64,000 nucleotides of DNA from Cydia pomonella (GCF_033807575.1 NC_084710.1:21680357-21744356); one strand, 5' to 3'; shown: positions 42,102 to 52,880, counted from the stretch's first letter. Program-made: numbers and translations. The notes: generated by a model from the letters alone, not told the origin.

Positions 42102-42516
42102 TACACGGTGTTACACGGGAACCAGAAAGATTTTAATAGTTTAAAGACTAAAATGTTCTATAAACTTTGCTGGAATTCAACAAAATATACATTTTTATTG
42201 TTACTTAGTGTAGCACACACGCCTTTTTTATGGCGATGTTGCTACTATAGGACGTAGTAGTCTAAATATCCTCATTGATAGATGTAAACAAGTGACAAAT
42301 AACACTTTGCAATAACTACCTAGGTTTTAGGAAAAAAAACATCGTAAGTGAAAGGTTTATTAATATTTGATTTTTATGACATTAAAAAAGATTTAAAATA
42401 TTGAACAAAAAAAATCTACTGGCGAAATTGATTTAAACTCATGTAACACTTATTCCTTCATTTGGCCTCAGAAATGCACGGTTAAAATATTTCGGTTCCT
42501 CGTGACACACCGTGTA
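42102..42516. mobile_element. Nonautonomous element with TACACGGTGT termini (415 bp)
   Basis: Left end TACACGGTGTTACACGGGAA; right end complement TACACGGTGTGTCACGAGGA. TA flanks hint at Tc1/mariner-type insertion. The interior resembles 62074-62557 ('GCGATGTTGCTACTATAGGA' versus 'GCGACGCTACCACTATGTGA'). Confidence 0.7.
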
Positions 42517-42917
42517 TATTTCATGATAGTAATGAATCTATCGCGATATAAATTCATTATTTTTACCTTAAACCCGACATTTCTGACCAGCTATGGTCCA
42601 AGCAAAATGTCAACGAAGATATTGGTAGGCAAAACTACTGAACGGATTTTGATAAAGATGGCGAAAATGACTGCAAACCTAATCAGATGGAGACGTAGGG
42701 ACAGTCACCTACAACAATATGTTACACAACGAAGACCGCAAAAATACCTGACACAATCTTATTTCTAGAGCCATAAGAGCGTGTCACATATTTATGCGGC
42801 CTTCGAAGAGAACCATATTATTGCAGCTGACTGTACAGCTATTATAACTTACAATGTAATTAGTCAATTATCATAATTTACACAGCTGATAAAACCGTGA
42901 GATTTGCAGTAAGTACT
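42517..42917. other. No recognisable feature
   Basis: An 88-codon frame at 42502-42768 is without a domain and is not called. Confidence 0.4.
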
Positions 42918-43262
42918 ATCAAAGAGAATTTTAAATAGAGGTGACCAAGATAACTTTGTAGTCACAGTAAATTTACTGCCATCTTTCGACACATGATTAA
43001 AACTTTTAGAACGCCATTTGACTTTGATCCTTATTCTTTCACTGATATGTGTTAAATTTGTTAAATACATATCTAAATGCGGTGGCATCTAATAGAGCAT
43101 AGGCCAAAGGTAATGGCGCCAATATTTAACTAATTTAACACATATCAGTGAAAGAATAAGAATCAAAGTCGATTGGCGTTTTAATCATGTATCGAAAGAC
43201 GACAGGAAATTCACTGTGGCTACAAATTTTAACACACCCACCTCTATTTCAAATTCTCTTAT
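42918..43262. mobile_element. Long foldback MITE, family F (345 bp)
   Basis: Arms of about 150 bp: left 'AGAGAATTTTAAATAGAGGT' ... 'TTCTTTCACTGATATGTGTT', right 'AACACATATCAGTGAAAGAA' ... 'CACCTCTATTTCAAATTCTC'. A truncated relative lies at 56540-56760. Confidence 0.85.
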
Positions 43263-43289
43263 GTATTTACCTAATAATATGGACGATTA

Positions 43290-43620
43290 AAATAAGTTTT
43301 TGGCAAAAATTTCATTTTTGGTACTAGCTTTTATCGCCGACTGTACTTTTCTTTCCACAGGCAACTAATACTCATCGAGCAAATTCTAAAAACCCCAAAC
43401 ACAATTAGGTTGCGTTGTTTTATCACAGAGTTTCTATGTCCACCTCTGGTCTCCATCATCAGATCAGCTCGATAGTACCATAATATTGCATTGTCACCCG
43501 ACTTACATATGTATGCAAATTTTCAGCTCAATCGGAAACCGGGAAGTGGTGCAAATTTAACTTGCAAGAGTTGATTACAAACAGACAACGGTCAGGTGAA
43601 AGTAAATAAAAGCTTGTAAA
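43290..43620. repeat. Dispersed repeat fragment
   Basis: 'CATCAGATCAGCTCGATAGT' and 'TTTTCAGCTCAATCGGAAAC' look like a repeat common in moths (from memory). Class unknown. Confidence 0.4.
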
Positions 43621-43631
43621 AATACGACGGA

Positions 43632-43822
43632 CAATGTCTTTTTTTATATAGGAGACAAACGAGTAGACGAATGTCCTGATGGTAAGCAGTTACAGTCGCC
43701 CATGGACACCTGCAACACCAGAGGCAAATGCGTTGCTGGCATTAATGGGAGTACGCTCTTTTCTTGGAGGTTTGAACGTCCGAATACTGCGGGCGACAGT
43801 TCATTCCACAGTTTAGTAGTTT
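43632..43822 (-). repeat. LINE 3' end with C-terminal codons
   Basis: Minus-strand KLWNELSPAVFGRSNLQEKS and the 'GCAGTTACAGTCGCCCATGG' tail region. T-run at the left end. Confidence 0.8.
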
Positions 43823-43828
43823 ACACTG

Positions 43829-44085
43829 GCGACCGGTCTGCCCTAGTAGGTAGTGACAGTGACCCTGCCTTTTAAGCCGATGGTCCTGGGTTCGAATCCC
43901 GGTATAAGGGCATTTATTTGTGTAATGAGCACAGATATTTGTTCCTTAGTTATGGTTGTTTTCTATGTATTTAAATATTTACATATTGTATATGTCTGGG
44001 TATCCATAACACAAGCCTTCTTGAGCTTACCGTGGGGCTTAGTCAATTTGTGTAAAAATGTCCCCTATAATATTTATACTATTTG
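43829..44085 (+). mobile_element. tRNA-derived SINE, family A
   Basis: Head 'TGCCCTAGTAGGTAGTGACA', B box 'GGTTCGAATCCC', body slightly shortened. Confidence 0.85.
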
Positions 44086-44086
44086 T

Positions 44087-44190
44087 CAACCAAAGTGACG
44101 ACCGAGGTCATATCATTAACTCTCTCACTCTTGCCATGACCACGTAAGCATGAATGAGATGTTTTAAGACCTCGGTCGTCATTTTTGTTG
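44087..44190. repeat. Foldback MITE (104 bp)
   Basis: Arms 'CAAAGTGACGACCGAGGTC' and 'GACCTCGGTCGTCATTTTTG'. Confidence 0.75.
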
Positions 44191-44307
44191 GCGGTAGTTT
44201 AGCTGTGTGTGGCAGAAAGTTTCTGGAGAAACTTACAGTTAAGGACTGCTAACCAAGTATCGGAAACCGGTTTTTTTTTCTTTGTTAATTACTTCATTTC
44301 TAATTGG

Positions 44308-44745
44308 GCAGTCTATAAAACCGCGATCTGCTACGCTACTCGTATTTTGTATGGAACAGAGTGTAACAAGAAACATCTCACAAAGCTGCACACCACTGAG
44401 ATGCGCATGTTACGCTGGTCAGCGGGCGTCACCAGGCTCGACGAAATCAAGAACGAATATATCAGAGGTAGCTTCAAAATCGCCCCCATAGTTGAAAAAG
44501 TCCAAGAAAAATGTTTGCGCTGGTATGGACACATCCTCAGGCGTCCTGAAGACCACATGGTGCGAGTAGCCCTAGACATACCATCGACGAAGCATGGGCG
44601 CGGAAAGCCCTCCGCCACTTGGCTAACGACGGTCCAAAAAGAATTGAAACAAGCAAATATGAACCCAGATATCGCCCAAAATCGCCCAGAATGGAGAAAA
44701 CGGACAAGGAGAGCCGACCCCAGATGATGGGAAATGGCGCAGACA
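44308..44745 (+). pseudogene. RTE-type LINE reverse transcriptase, C-terminal fragment
   Basis: Recognisable from about residue 34 of the frame opening at 44209: AVYKTAICYATRILYGTEC, TTEMRMLRW (63-70), GVTRLDEIKNEYIRGS (73-88), CLRWYGHILRR (102-112), KHGRGKPSATW. This is the post-catalytic part of RTE-like ORFs, which prime reverse transcription at nicked target DNA. The frame is open to a stop at 44725 followed by a short TGATGATAAT-type tail typical of RTE ends. The RT core is missing. Codons before residue 34 are unrelated flank. Confidence 0.85.
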
Positions 44746-44749
44746 GATA

Positions 44750-45570
44750 ATGATGATAATTGGACAGTCTAATAACACGAAGTCGTTAGCTACAAACTCA
44801 ATGTATGGTTATTTCGAAGTTTTTACAAAAAACCCGTTCCGATCCCTGCTACTAACCATGTAAGTGACGAAGAGTGTTGATATGAGTCAATAGAGATTGT
44901 CAGTCTTCTCATATGATTAGTCCATACTAGTAACTATTCAAGAACTCCACGACCCCATTATTTATCAATTTTACGATCAACACGTTTAGGTTCAGAAATA
45001 GATCCTGTAGGTCATTCAGAATCCTAACCTTGGGCAGATTACCGATCTAAAAAAACTTCTTAAAGTACTTCCTTTTCTTTATTGGCAACAGTCGTTTGTT
45101 TAAATTAACCACCCACTTTGAAAACAACTAGCCCGAAAAGGTAATGTTACTTACAACGCAAACACGGTTAATTTTATCACATACATTTAGGTTTAAGATT
45201 CTTTATTCTCACTAAGAATTTGACAATTCACTTACATGAGAACTTAAAACTACACAAATACATTTATTTTGCATGAAATTAGCGAAATAACTAAAGACAT
45301 AGAGGGTATTTAAACATACAGTAAACTAAAATCTGCCGATACATTTGAACAAAACAAGGTGATTAGTATAATAGATGCATAGACCTATGTATTATCTATG
45401 AGTAGATGGTAAACATTCCGTCTGGATGTTTCATACCTTTAATATCCCCTTGCCGCCCACACGTCAAAATTAGCCAAGACAATTGTTAGATATTTTAGTT
45501 AGATATTTCGTCGCATTTCGTACATGTTCTGTCCTTCGCGGGCGCACGCGGTATAGCACATCTTTACGAT
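44750..45570. other. No recognisable feature
   Basis: AT-rich DNA. Confidence 0.5.
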
Positions 45571-45595
45571 CTTACCATCTATGTTTTAAATACTC

Positions 45596-45757
45596 ACCGT
45601 ATATTTGGCGAATAGTATAGACGCCATCTGACGGCGTAAGCGTATCTAATCCAAGCGGCTGCGCATGCGACATTAGGGCATTAATTTGTTTGTTTCTGGC
45701 TCTGTCATTTGTTCCGTCCGTTGACCTCTTGGTTTCATCAATAATATTATGAGACAT
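45596..45757 (-). other. Weak candidate coding exon
   Basis: An ATG at 45757 opens a 61-codon frame on the minus strand. GTGAGT at about 45599-45594 within it could be a donor. No homology is recognised and no other exon is seen. The end also looks like repeat sequence. Confidence 0.15.
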
Positions 45758-45980
45758 CGGATTCTTGGGGGAGTTTTAACGGCAGCGCTGATCTTCTGAT
45801 GAGACCATCAAGTAAGAAGAAGCAAGCCAAAAGAACAAAAACAAAATATACCTAGGTACATCAATAAATTAGGTACCTACAATAAGGGAAAATTTGCTCC
45901 TGTATGCAGAAATAGGAGTAACATTTACAGTGTCCAATAGGTACACACATTGGAGCAGGGCCCTACGGCGCTTAGCACAA

Positions 45981-46097
45981 TGCGTCCGATTCGCACGTCG
46001 CTCCGACGTACGAGAGGGATACCGCTATAAATACTATATAATACGCGCATAGCGTTGTCTTGCTCAAACATCGGACCGACTTGCGAATCGGAGCACC
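45981..46097. repeat. Foldback MITE (about 117 bp)
   Basis: 'GTCCGATTCGCACGTCGCTC' pairs with 'GACCGACTTGCGAATCGGAG' (imperfect). Confidence 0.65.
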
Positions 46098-46105
46098 GTC
46101 ATAAA

Positions 46106-46472
46106 ATCGTAATATTAACACATCAAGTAAATAGTGTAATGTATCCTACCCAATCTCTAGTTTTATCGCCTTCTATTATTTCCTCTAATCGATTTCGCTT
46201 TCAATAGTCATTGTTGCAATATTTCCGCAAGATAAAACACTGAAAAGCAATTTAAACGGGTCACTTCCTACGGAAACGTCTATACATAGTGACCCGTTTG
46301 TATTGTGCTCAAGTGTACCTATAGAACATTAAATAAGTACTTGAAGTATTTTATTGCTGCGCGCAATCGTTTTGACATTTGAAATGCGAGCGAAACATAC
46401 ACTGGTTGTCAATATTTTTTATATCATTCTATTGTAATAAGTATAATAACTAAGAGCATACAATGATTTTTA
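46106..46472. other. No recognisable feature
   Basis: AT-rich DNA. Confidence 0.5.
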
Positions 46473-46725
46473 GGGTTCCGTACCCAAAGGGTAAAGAAGT
46501 CTGTCTGTCACCAGGCTGTATCTCATGAACCGTGATAGCTAGACCGTTGAAATTTTCACAGATGATATATTTCTGTTGCGGCTATAACAACAAATACTAA
46601 AAACAGAATAAAATAAATATTTAAGGGGGGCTCCCATAAAACAAACACAATTTTTTTGGCGTCTTTATAAACAATGGTACGGAACCCTTCGTGCGCGAGT
46701 CCGATTCGCACTTGCCCGGTTTTTT
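46473..46725. mobile_element. GGGTTCCGTACC repeat, near full length
   Basis: Starts 'GGGTTCCGTACCCAAAGGGT', contains 'CACCAGGCTGTATCTCATGA', ends 'GGTACGGAACCC' and 'CTTGCCCGGTTTTTT'. The two GGGTTCCGTACC segments are inverted. Confidence 0.8.
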
Positions 46726-46940
46726 ATATCACGTCGGGGGCAAACAAGCAAATAAGTTTGTATAATGTATGAGTAGGTATGACACAACATCGTTAGCTTT
46801 ATTTTAGAGCGCACTATTCGCCAACAAAGTGTCCACAGTTTTGCGAAAAAAGATGTATACCTACCACTTAAGTTTTCTCTTGAAAAAAAAAAGCATACGG
46901 CCCGCCTGATCATAAGCAGTCACCATAGTCACAGTTTAGG
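46726..46940 (-). repeat. LINE tail in two pieces
   Basis: 46730-46757 'CACGTCGGGGGCAAACAAGC' and 46890-46935 'GCATACGGCCCGCCTGATCA' are adjacent parts of the usual tail, separated by 130 bp of unrelated AT-rich DNA, possibly an insertion. Confidence 0.6.
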
Positions 46941-47109
46941 TTGTGCGTAGTAGTTTCAGTAAAGCGTGTATTTTGATACAACCACATAATCAATGGGTAG
47001 TCCGTTTAGGCTTTCATGAACACACATTTATTGGTTTTATAAAAAATTGGACGACTTTTATTTTTCTATATAAAAAAATTCAGCAAGCATGTATTTTTTT
47101 TTTTAGTAG

Positions 47110-47765
47110 TAGTAGTAAAGTAGTTAAGAAACTACCAGAGCACAATTAATTTCAGAAAAAATTTCGAGCGGCAATGTATTTTGTACATCATGGTCACTTG
47201 TGACAGTTATGACATCGCGTCAATAAATGCGACGTATTGGGTTAAAACAAAGTATACTTCTTGTTTTAGCATTAGAAAGAAGGCAAGCGATTTTGACGTA
47301 TATTTTTATTGGAAAACACTTTAAAAATAAGTCACGGCAAATATATCACTATTATAAATCATATACGATTATTAACATTATTTTTCTTTCAAAAGTAATA
47401 AGTAGTTACTGATTTTTAAAAAGCGTTTTCCAATAAAAAGACGTCAAGATTGTTTACCTTCTTTTTTTTTATACCACGACTGTGGCAAACAAGCACACGG
47501 CCCGCCGGATGGTTAGCAGTCACCGCAGCCTATGGACGCCTGCAACTCCAGAGGTGTTACATGCGCGTTGCCGAACCTTTAAAAACGACCTTATTTCTAA
47601 TGCTACAAAAAAGAACTATAAGTACTTTGTTTTTACCCAATACGTCGCATTTAATGACGCGATGTCACAACTGCCACAAGTGACCATGATGAACGAAATA
47701 CATTACCGCTCGAAAAAAAATCATAAATTAATTATGCTCTGGCAGTTACGACTAAATTAAAAAAA
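47110..47765. repeat. Large foldback element, right arm hit by a LINE tail
   Basis: Left arm about 47110-47290 ('CCAGAGCACAATTAATTTCA', 'TTTCGAGCGGCAATGTATTT', 'GCGTCAATAAATGCGACGTA') pairs with right arm 47590-47765 ('TACGTCGCATTTAATGACGC', 'AATACATTACCGCTCGAAAA'). A LINE 3' end (47460-47587) sits just inside the right arm. Part of the right arm is repeated at 47825-47975. Confidence 0.8.
47460..47587 (-). repeat. LINE 3' end
   Basis: T-run, 'GTGGCAAACAAGCACACGGC', 'GGTTAGCAGTCACCGCAGCC', 'GTTACATGCGCGTTGCCGAA'. Confidence 0.8.
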
Positions 47766-47984
47766 AAACTTTCGGAATTGTTATATAGCACTAAAACCTA
47801 CGTCTAGTTTAAGTTTGCGGTTACTGTCACAAGAGACCATGATACTGTCACAAGAGACCATGATGTACGAAATACATTACCGCTCGAAATTTTTTCAAAA
47901 ATTAATAATGCTCTGATAGTAAAGACTAAATAAAAAAAACTTTCAGAATTCTTTTATACCACTAAAACCTACGTCTAGATTAAT

Positions 47985-48264
47985 AAATAAAATAATAATA
48001 AATAAATAATAAATATTAATGGACATTATTACACAAATTGACTAAGTCCCACAGTAAGCTCAATAAGGCTTGTGTTGAGGGTACTTAGACAACGATATAT
48101 ATAATATATAAACATTTATAAATACTTAAATACACAGAAAACACCCATGACTCAGGAACAAATATCCATGCTCATCACACGAATAAATGCCCTTACCAGG
48201 ATTTGAACCCGGGACCATCGGCGTCGTAGGCAGGGTCACGACCCACTAGGCCAGACCGGTCGTC
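47985..48264 (-). mobile_element. tRNA-derived SINE, family A, full length
   Basis: Reverse orientation: TAAA-type tail at left, 'GGATTTGAACCC' (B box complement) and 'CCCACTAGGCCAGACC' (A box complement) at right. Confidence 0.9.
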
Positions 48265-49540
48265 AAAATTAAGTTTGCGGTTATATGAAAAATACACACT
48301 GTATATGAAAATTGTACACAACGTACTTCCGCAAGAATTACTTTAGCAACAAACCGACTGACCACATTCATCATATCGTCAATCGTCCTTTTTCTACGAT
48401 CCCGTATCACATGGCAGACAATTGTCGACCTATCATCACCAGAGTACATTTAAGTAATCCATCTTCAAACCGAAATAATCTCGAAAACGCGCGCAAAAAT
48501 ATGACAGTGCAGTAAAAGCCGTTTAATGCGATCACGTTTAGGGCGCCCGCTAGCTGACGTGTGTGCACAAAGCGGGCGAACGCACGCGGGTCAACTCTAA
48601 GTAACTATCACTGCAACTTGTTTCCTTACATTTTTTACGATGGCATTTTTCCGTTTTAGATTAGTTTGGACTTGAAGTGGCCTAGATCCGTTTAGAAACT
48701 TCTTTCTTATGTGAGTTTTATCGTCAGAATCAAATAGATAGTGACAGCCAAAGTGGCCAAATCCGTCAAATACGTCGGAAAACATCCTTATCCACTGAGC
48801 GTTAGCAAAGGTCTACGTTTTAGCTTGGGCAAAAATGTTTTTGTATGTCCGGATGTTCTACTCAACAGGTTGCCATTCTCGACCGATTCTCATGAAGATC
48901 TGTGTCAAAATGTTAAGAAGGTCAAAAAGGTTGTGCCAAACTGGCGCTATTTCTGTGGACAATACAAAAGTCAACTAACGATTTGGGTACCCTTTACTAA
49001 GGCGTTCATCGTAGGCACAGCTTTTAAGAAATACAATGATGGAACTTGCCAACAAGGCTCCGACACGACAAGGAAATTAGGCTGTAAAGTCCACTTATAT
49101 TATGACGCAACACGAAAGCCGCATAACCTTAATTCATATTTAAAAAGTTTTTGACACAAACAGTTGTTTAAAAAAAAATTAAAATATCGTTTAATTCAGT
49201 CCAGGTGATCCACCTTAAGAACGCAAATCCCTGATAGGGTATTATTACGCCAAACTCTGCATAGCGGGCGCCACTAGCTCAACAACAGTAAACAAATCGC
49301 CTTGATATATCCAAGTCATATTTATTCGGAACAAATAATCTGTGAAAACTTGTCAAATATAATTTTCTCTATAGTGTATGGTTTGTGTGTAGATCTGCAC
49401 TCTAGCGGCAGAACATTGCAGTAATACTTCCTATTCTATACAAAGATAAATTACTGTCGCATGCCCTATATTGTGCCCGTATCATGTCATCCGAAGTAAT
49501 CAAGTCAGTCGCCACTCTACAGCGCGCTGATTCGCACGCG
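48265..49540. other. No supported gene
   Basis: A 137-codon frame at 48741-49154 shows no domain. Its middle ('GTCCGGATGTTCTACTCAAC') matches repeat pieces at 10455, so I treat it as chance. Confidence 0.45.
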
Positions 49541-49546
49541 TTCAGT
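49505..49546 (+). promoter_or_regulatory. Candidate initiator motifs upstream of a putative first exon
   Basis: TCAGT occurs at 49505-49509 and 49542-49546 in a locally GC-rich stretch ('CAGCGCGCTGATTCGCACGC'). The second would start a 41-nt 5' UTR before the ATG at 49584. Confidence 0.3.
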
Positions 49547-49583
49547 GTTGTGTTGTGTATTATGTTTTAAATTACTTGGAGTC

Positions 49584-49598
49584 ATGTCGAAACTCAAG
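49584..49598 (+). CDS. Candidate first coding exon (MSKLK), partial gene
   Basis: ATG TCG AAA CTC AAG is followed by GTAACT, a fair donor in phase 0, with arthropod-type initiators just upstream. If real, it starts a plus-strand gene whose other exons lie to the right, probably beyond the window. I found none. Five codons cannot identify a family. This rests on context alone. Confidence 0.25.
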
Positions 49599-49600
49599 GT

Positions 49601-50035
49601 AACTTATATATAATAACCGCTTATAGTTTTAGTCTAGAAATATTAGGAAATTGATCAATACTTGTGTACAGGATGTGGCAATAATGATGGAAATCACTTA
49701 TGCGAAAAGGGTGTATTTATATATGTTTTTTTTTGTAAACAAAACAGTTTATGCAGTTGAAAAATTTAGTTTCGTCTCAATTACTTGGATGAATCTGGAT
49801 GTATCTGGTACTATGTCCTTTGCAAAGTGAGATAGCGATCAAAAACATAATAAAATTCAAGATAAGTGTAACAATAAGGCGGTTATCTAAAACAGTAACA
49901 AAGTAAATGGTATTAATATTTAAATGCCTACTAATACTATAAATACTATAGTAACTCTGTCTGTCTGCCTGATACCACTTAATGCCTAAACCGCTTAAGA
50001 GGAATGTATACTACGTGATACTCGTAGTCTATACA
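49601..50035. other. No recognisable feature
   Basis: AT-rich DNA. Confidence 0.5.
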
Positions 50036-50560
50036 AAAAGAGAAAACGTTTATTCACTTCTAAATATTTTCCATACTCCATGATTTTTAGGGTTCCGTAC
50101 CCAAAGGGTAAAACGGGACCCTGTTACTAAGACTCCGCTGACCGTCCCTCCGTCCGTCTGTCCGTTCATCGGTCACCAGGCTGTATCTCATGAACCGTGA
50201 TAGCTAGACAGTTGAAATTTTACAGATGATGTATTTCTGTTGCCGCTATAACAACAGATACTAAAAAGTACGGAACCCTCGGTGGGCGAGTCCGACTCGC
50301 GCTTGTACGGTTTTTTAGTTTATTGACACAATGAAAAACTAGGTTTACTTATAGGTTTCCTTTTATTTCAAAATGTACAAAACATTTTTTATTGAATAAC
50401 GATTCCTACAAATCTACAATATATAATGCTGAAGCGATCGACATCAAAATCAAGTGATTTTTTAAGATTTAGTTAGTGGTAACCGTTTTCTCCCGAAATT
50501 GCATATGGAATTTCATAGAAGTACCGTTTTTTCGCTAGGATCGCAAAGCTATTCTTCCCT
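50036..50560 (+). repeat. Unnamed repeat, copy carrying a GGGTTCCG insertion
   Basis: Same repeat as 38290-38600, interrupted at 50090-50316. Confidence 0.8.
50090..50316. mobile_element. GGGTTCCGTACC repeat, internally shortened
   Basis: 'GGGTTCCGTACCCAAAGGGT', 'CACCAGGCTGTATCTCATGA', 'GTACGGAACCCTCGGTGGGC', 'CGCGCTTGTACGGTTTTTT'. Lacks about 90 bp present before the right end in the 46473 copy. Confidence 0.8.
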
Positions 50561-50627
50561 CTTTAACCGATTTAGATGGGTTTTGATATCCTATGGAGAT
50601 TGTTGGAAACCCGGAGAAAAACATAGA

Positions 50628-51094
50628 ATATACAGTGTGTCCCTAGCCATTAGACAAAGCCGAAATGTACATATGCATTAGGGTATTTAGAACCAGTGTA
50701 CAAAGTATCATAACAACCGGTGTAGCGGTTTTGAAGAAATTAACAAATTACCATTTTTTACTTTGGAGCAGCCTGTATGTGTTAGTAGTTCCTAAGGTAA
50801 TATCCTCAAAGAATAGTATGGAACCTTCTTCGAGCTTTTTGATTATCTTTTTTATTTATGACACTAATAAGCTTCTAACTTTTGGAAAATGTCATCATTA
50901 TCAAATATTTCGAACAAATTGTCAAAAACACTTCCAAATATTAACACAGTGTGTTTCTTTTTGTTGTCAATTATTGCAAATAACTTTTGTTCGAAAAAAA
51001 TTTTTTTGTCTTTTATTAACGTCAGAGCATGCCTGAGAAGTAAGCCTACGTGGGATTTCAGGGTTTGTCCAATGGCTAAGGTCAACCTGTATAT
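50628..51094. mobile_element. Nonautonomous element with 38-bp inverted ends (467 bp)
   Basis: Left ATATACAGTGTGTCCCTAGC + CATTAGACAAAGCC; right complement ATATACAGGTTGACCTTAGC + CATTGGACAAACCC. TA-rich ends fit Tc1/mariner-type. A 123-codon frame (50665-51036) is low-complexity and not called. Confidence 0.75.
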
Positions 51095-51196
51095 CAAACA
51101 TCATCATACGAAGGAGACGAAGTTGCGAAGGAAAAGCTAGTTACTTATAGTTTTGCTCAAAACATAAATAAGTAGATTTATATTTGTTATATATAT

Positions 51197-51262
51197 GTTC
51201 AATGTTCAATGTTCAAATATACTTTATTCATGTAGGCCTAGCAACAAGCACTTATGAATAGT
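51197..51262 (-). repeat. LINE 3' end with (TGTTCAA)n tail
   Basis: Minus-strand 'GTTGCTAGGCCTACATGAAT' and 'AAAGTATATTTGAAC' then three TGTTCAA-type repeats. Confidence 0.6.
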
Positions 51263-51324
51263 AAGACAGTATTACATATAATTATCTTAAGCTAATTATC
51301 AGAGCAATTTATTGATGTTGTATA

Positions 51325-51665
51325 TATAGTAAACAACCCTATAATGGAACAGGCACCAGCAATGGGTATAGACAAATCCTCTAAAACAAGTATTTACCAT
51401 CAGTTTTTAATCGCTGGCAACATTTTACCATAAACAAGAGCCAAAGAGCTGCTTAACTTTAATTTTTCATTGATGTTTGTTAGTTTGAAAATGAATGGCG
51501 CCACACATTCCATAACTGGAACAAAAGACCACAGTTTCAATGCGTTAATAATATTGAAACCAATTGCAGTAGCTTTCATAAAAATATACAACATAAAGGA
51601 CAAATTGAACATTCAACTTTTAAAGCGTAAAGCGGTAGAAATTTTACAGTTGTCATATCAAAAAT
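51325..51665 (+). repeat. Unnamed dispersed repeat (copy 2)
   Basis: Inverted copy of 35735-36085. An 82-codon frame (51470-51718) overlaps but is not preserved in the other copy. Confidence 0.7.
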
Positions 51666-52058
51666 ACTCCAAATTGCCGTGTGCCGTTAATATATACGAG
51701 AACTATCGTGAGTACTAACATTACGTATCATATATGCAAACATTTTCTCACACTATAATGGTGTCCGTTTTATGTTCACACGGTCGAAACTCGAAACACA
51801 GATGTTATGATGTTTGTTTCTATAATTGGCGTACTTAAAGGGTACCGTAAATTATTTAGGTATGATAAGTATTACTATTAATATGTGCGAATACATACTG
51901 GCTGTAATATTTATTTGTATTTTAATTTTTTTGTATTTCTATGGTAAAATTTTATTATAGCAGCATTCTTAAATTTTAAAAAATAATCCTGATCTCCATA
52001 CATTATGTATTGTAACGAGTTGAACTTTAGTTTGGGACACCTCATTTTTTAGCAATTT
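51666..52058. other. No recognisable feature
   Basis: AT-rich DNA. Confidence 0.5.
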
Positions 52059-52239
52059 CAGAACCCCTAGTGTAAATTTATTCGATAGCGTGACGTGACG
52101 TACGCGTCATTTTGTTTGGGATTTAGAAATAGCGCGCCAAGCGGGACGTTTTGGAAACTCAAAATCCCATACAAAATGAGACTTAACGCAATCGCGTACG
52201 TCAGGTTTCGCTGTCGAATAAATGTACACTAGGGGTACA
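52059..52239. mobile_element. Foldback MITE, family C (copy 4)
   Basis: Ends 'CAGAACCCCTAGTGTAAAT' and 'TGTACACTAGGGGTACAG'. A small deletion in the left arm removes 'TTTGCGTTAAGTCT'. Confidence 0.85.
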
Positions 52240-52335
52240 GGATTGCTGTTATAACAAAAGTAACGAGTACATACGGGTACTTATTTTTAGTATCATTTAA
52301 AATATTGCACCGCGTGATAAGTTTGAAGAATTTAA

Positions 52336-52420
52336 ATTTCGTACCTTGTCACAGTGAAAATTAATATGAAAGTTGGTAGGGTCCTCATACTATTGTCAAT
52401 GTGACAAGGTACGAAACGGT
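52336..52420. repeat. Short foldback (85 bp)
   Basis: 'TTTCGTACCTTGTCACAGTG' pairs with 'CAATGTGACAAGGTACGAAA'. Confidence 0.7.
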
Positions 52421-52517
52421 ACTGAAATTAAATTCCTTGACCGTACATATAGGACTTTGAATTAATTTAAAAAAATGCTGGATTACACTAAAAAAAAAAT
52501 GATATAACATATTTTTT

Positions 52518-52662
52518 TGACGATCGGTCTGGCCTAGTAGGTATATAGTGACCCTGCCTATGAAGCCGATGGTCCCGGGTTCAAATCCTGGTAAGGACAT
52601 TTATAAGTATGATGAGCATGGATATTTGTTCCTGAGTCATGGGTGTTTTCTATGTATTTAAG
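52518..52662 (+). mobile_element. SINE family A, 3' truncated
   Basis: Head with 'TGGCCTAGTAGGTATATAGT' and B box 'GGTTCAAATCC'. Ends after 'TCTATGTATTTAAG'. Confidence 0.8.
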
Positions 52663-52880
52663 ATTAACTGCTTTATACAAATAATGTTTGAAAAACAATA
52701 ACTAACGTTAACTGTTTAACTGAACGTTTCTAATATTGAAAAGACGATAAAAATAAACGAACAGTCACTACATTTTAGCTACTCAAAACAGTAAAATTTA
52801 CTGTCTTTTCGGAACAGTAAAATTTACTGTTTTGTTCGATTGGCTCATATGGAACTGTTTTAATCATTTAACTTGATTCA

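Noticed and set aside
45572..45757. Coding exon with GTGAGT donor
   Set aside because: No homology or partner exon; the segment looks like part of a repeat. Kept only as a weak candidate.
48741..49154. 137-codon ORF
   Set aside because: No domain, odd composition, and part of it matches dispersed repeat pieces at 10455.
50665..51036. 123-codon ORF inside the TATACAG element
   Set aside because: Low-complexity, F/S/L-rich, lacks transposase motifs; likely chance in AT-rich DNA.
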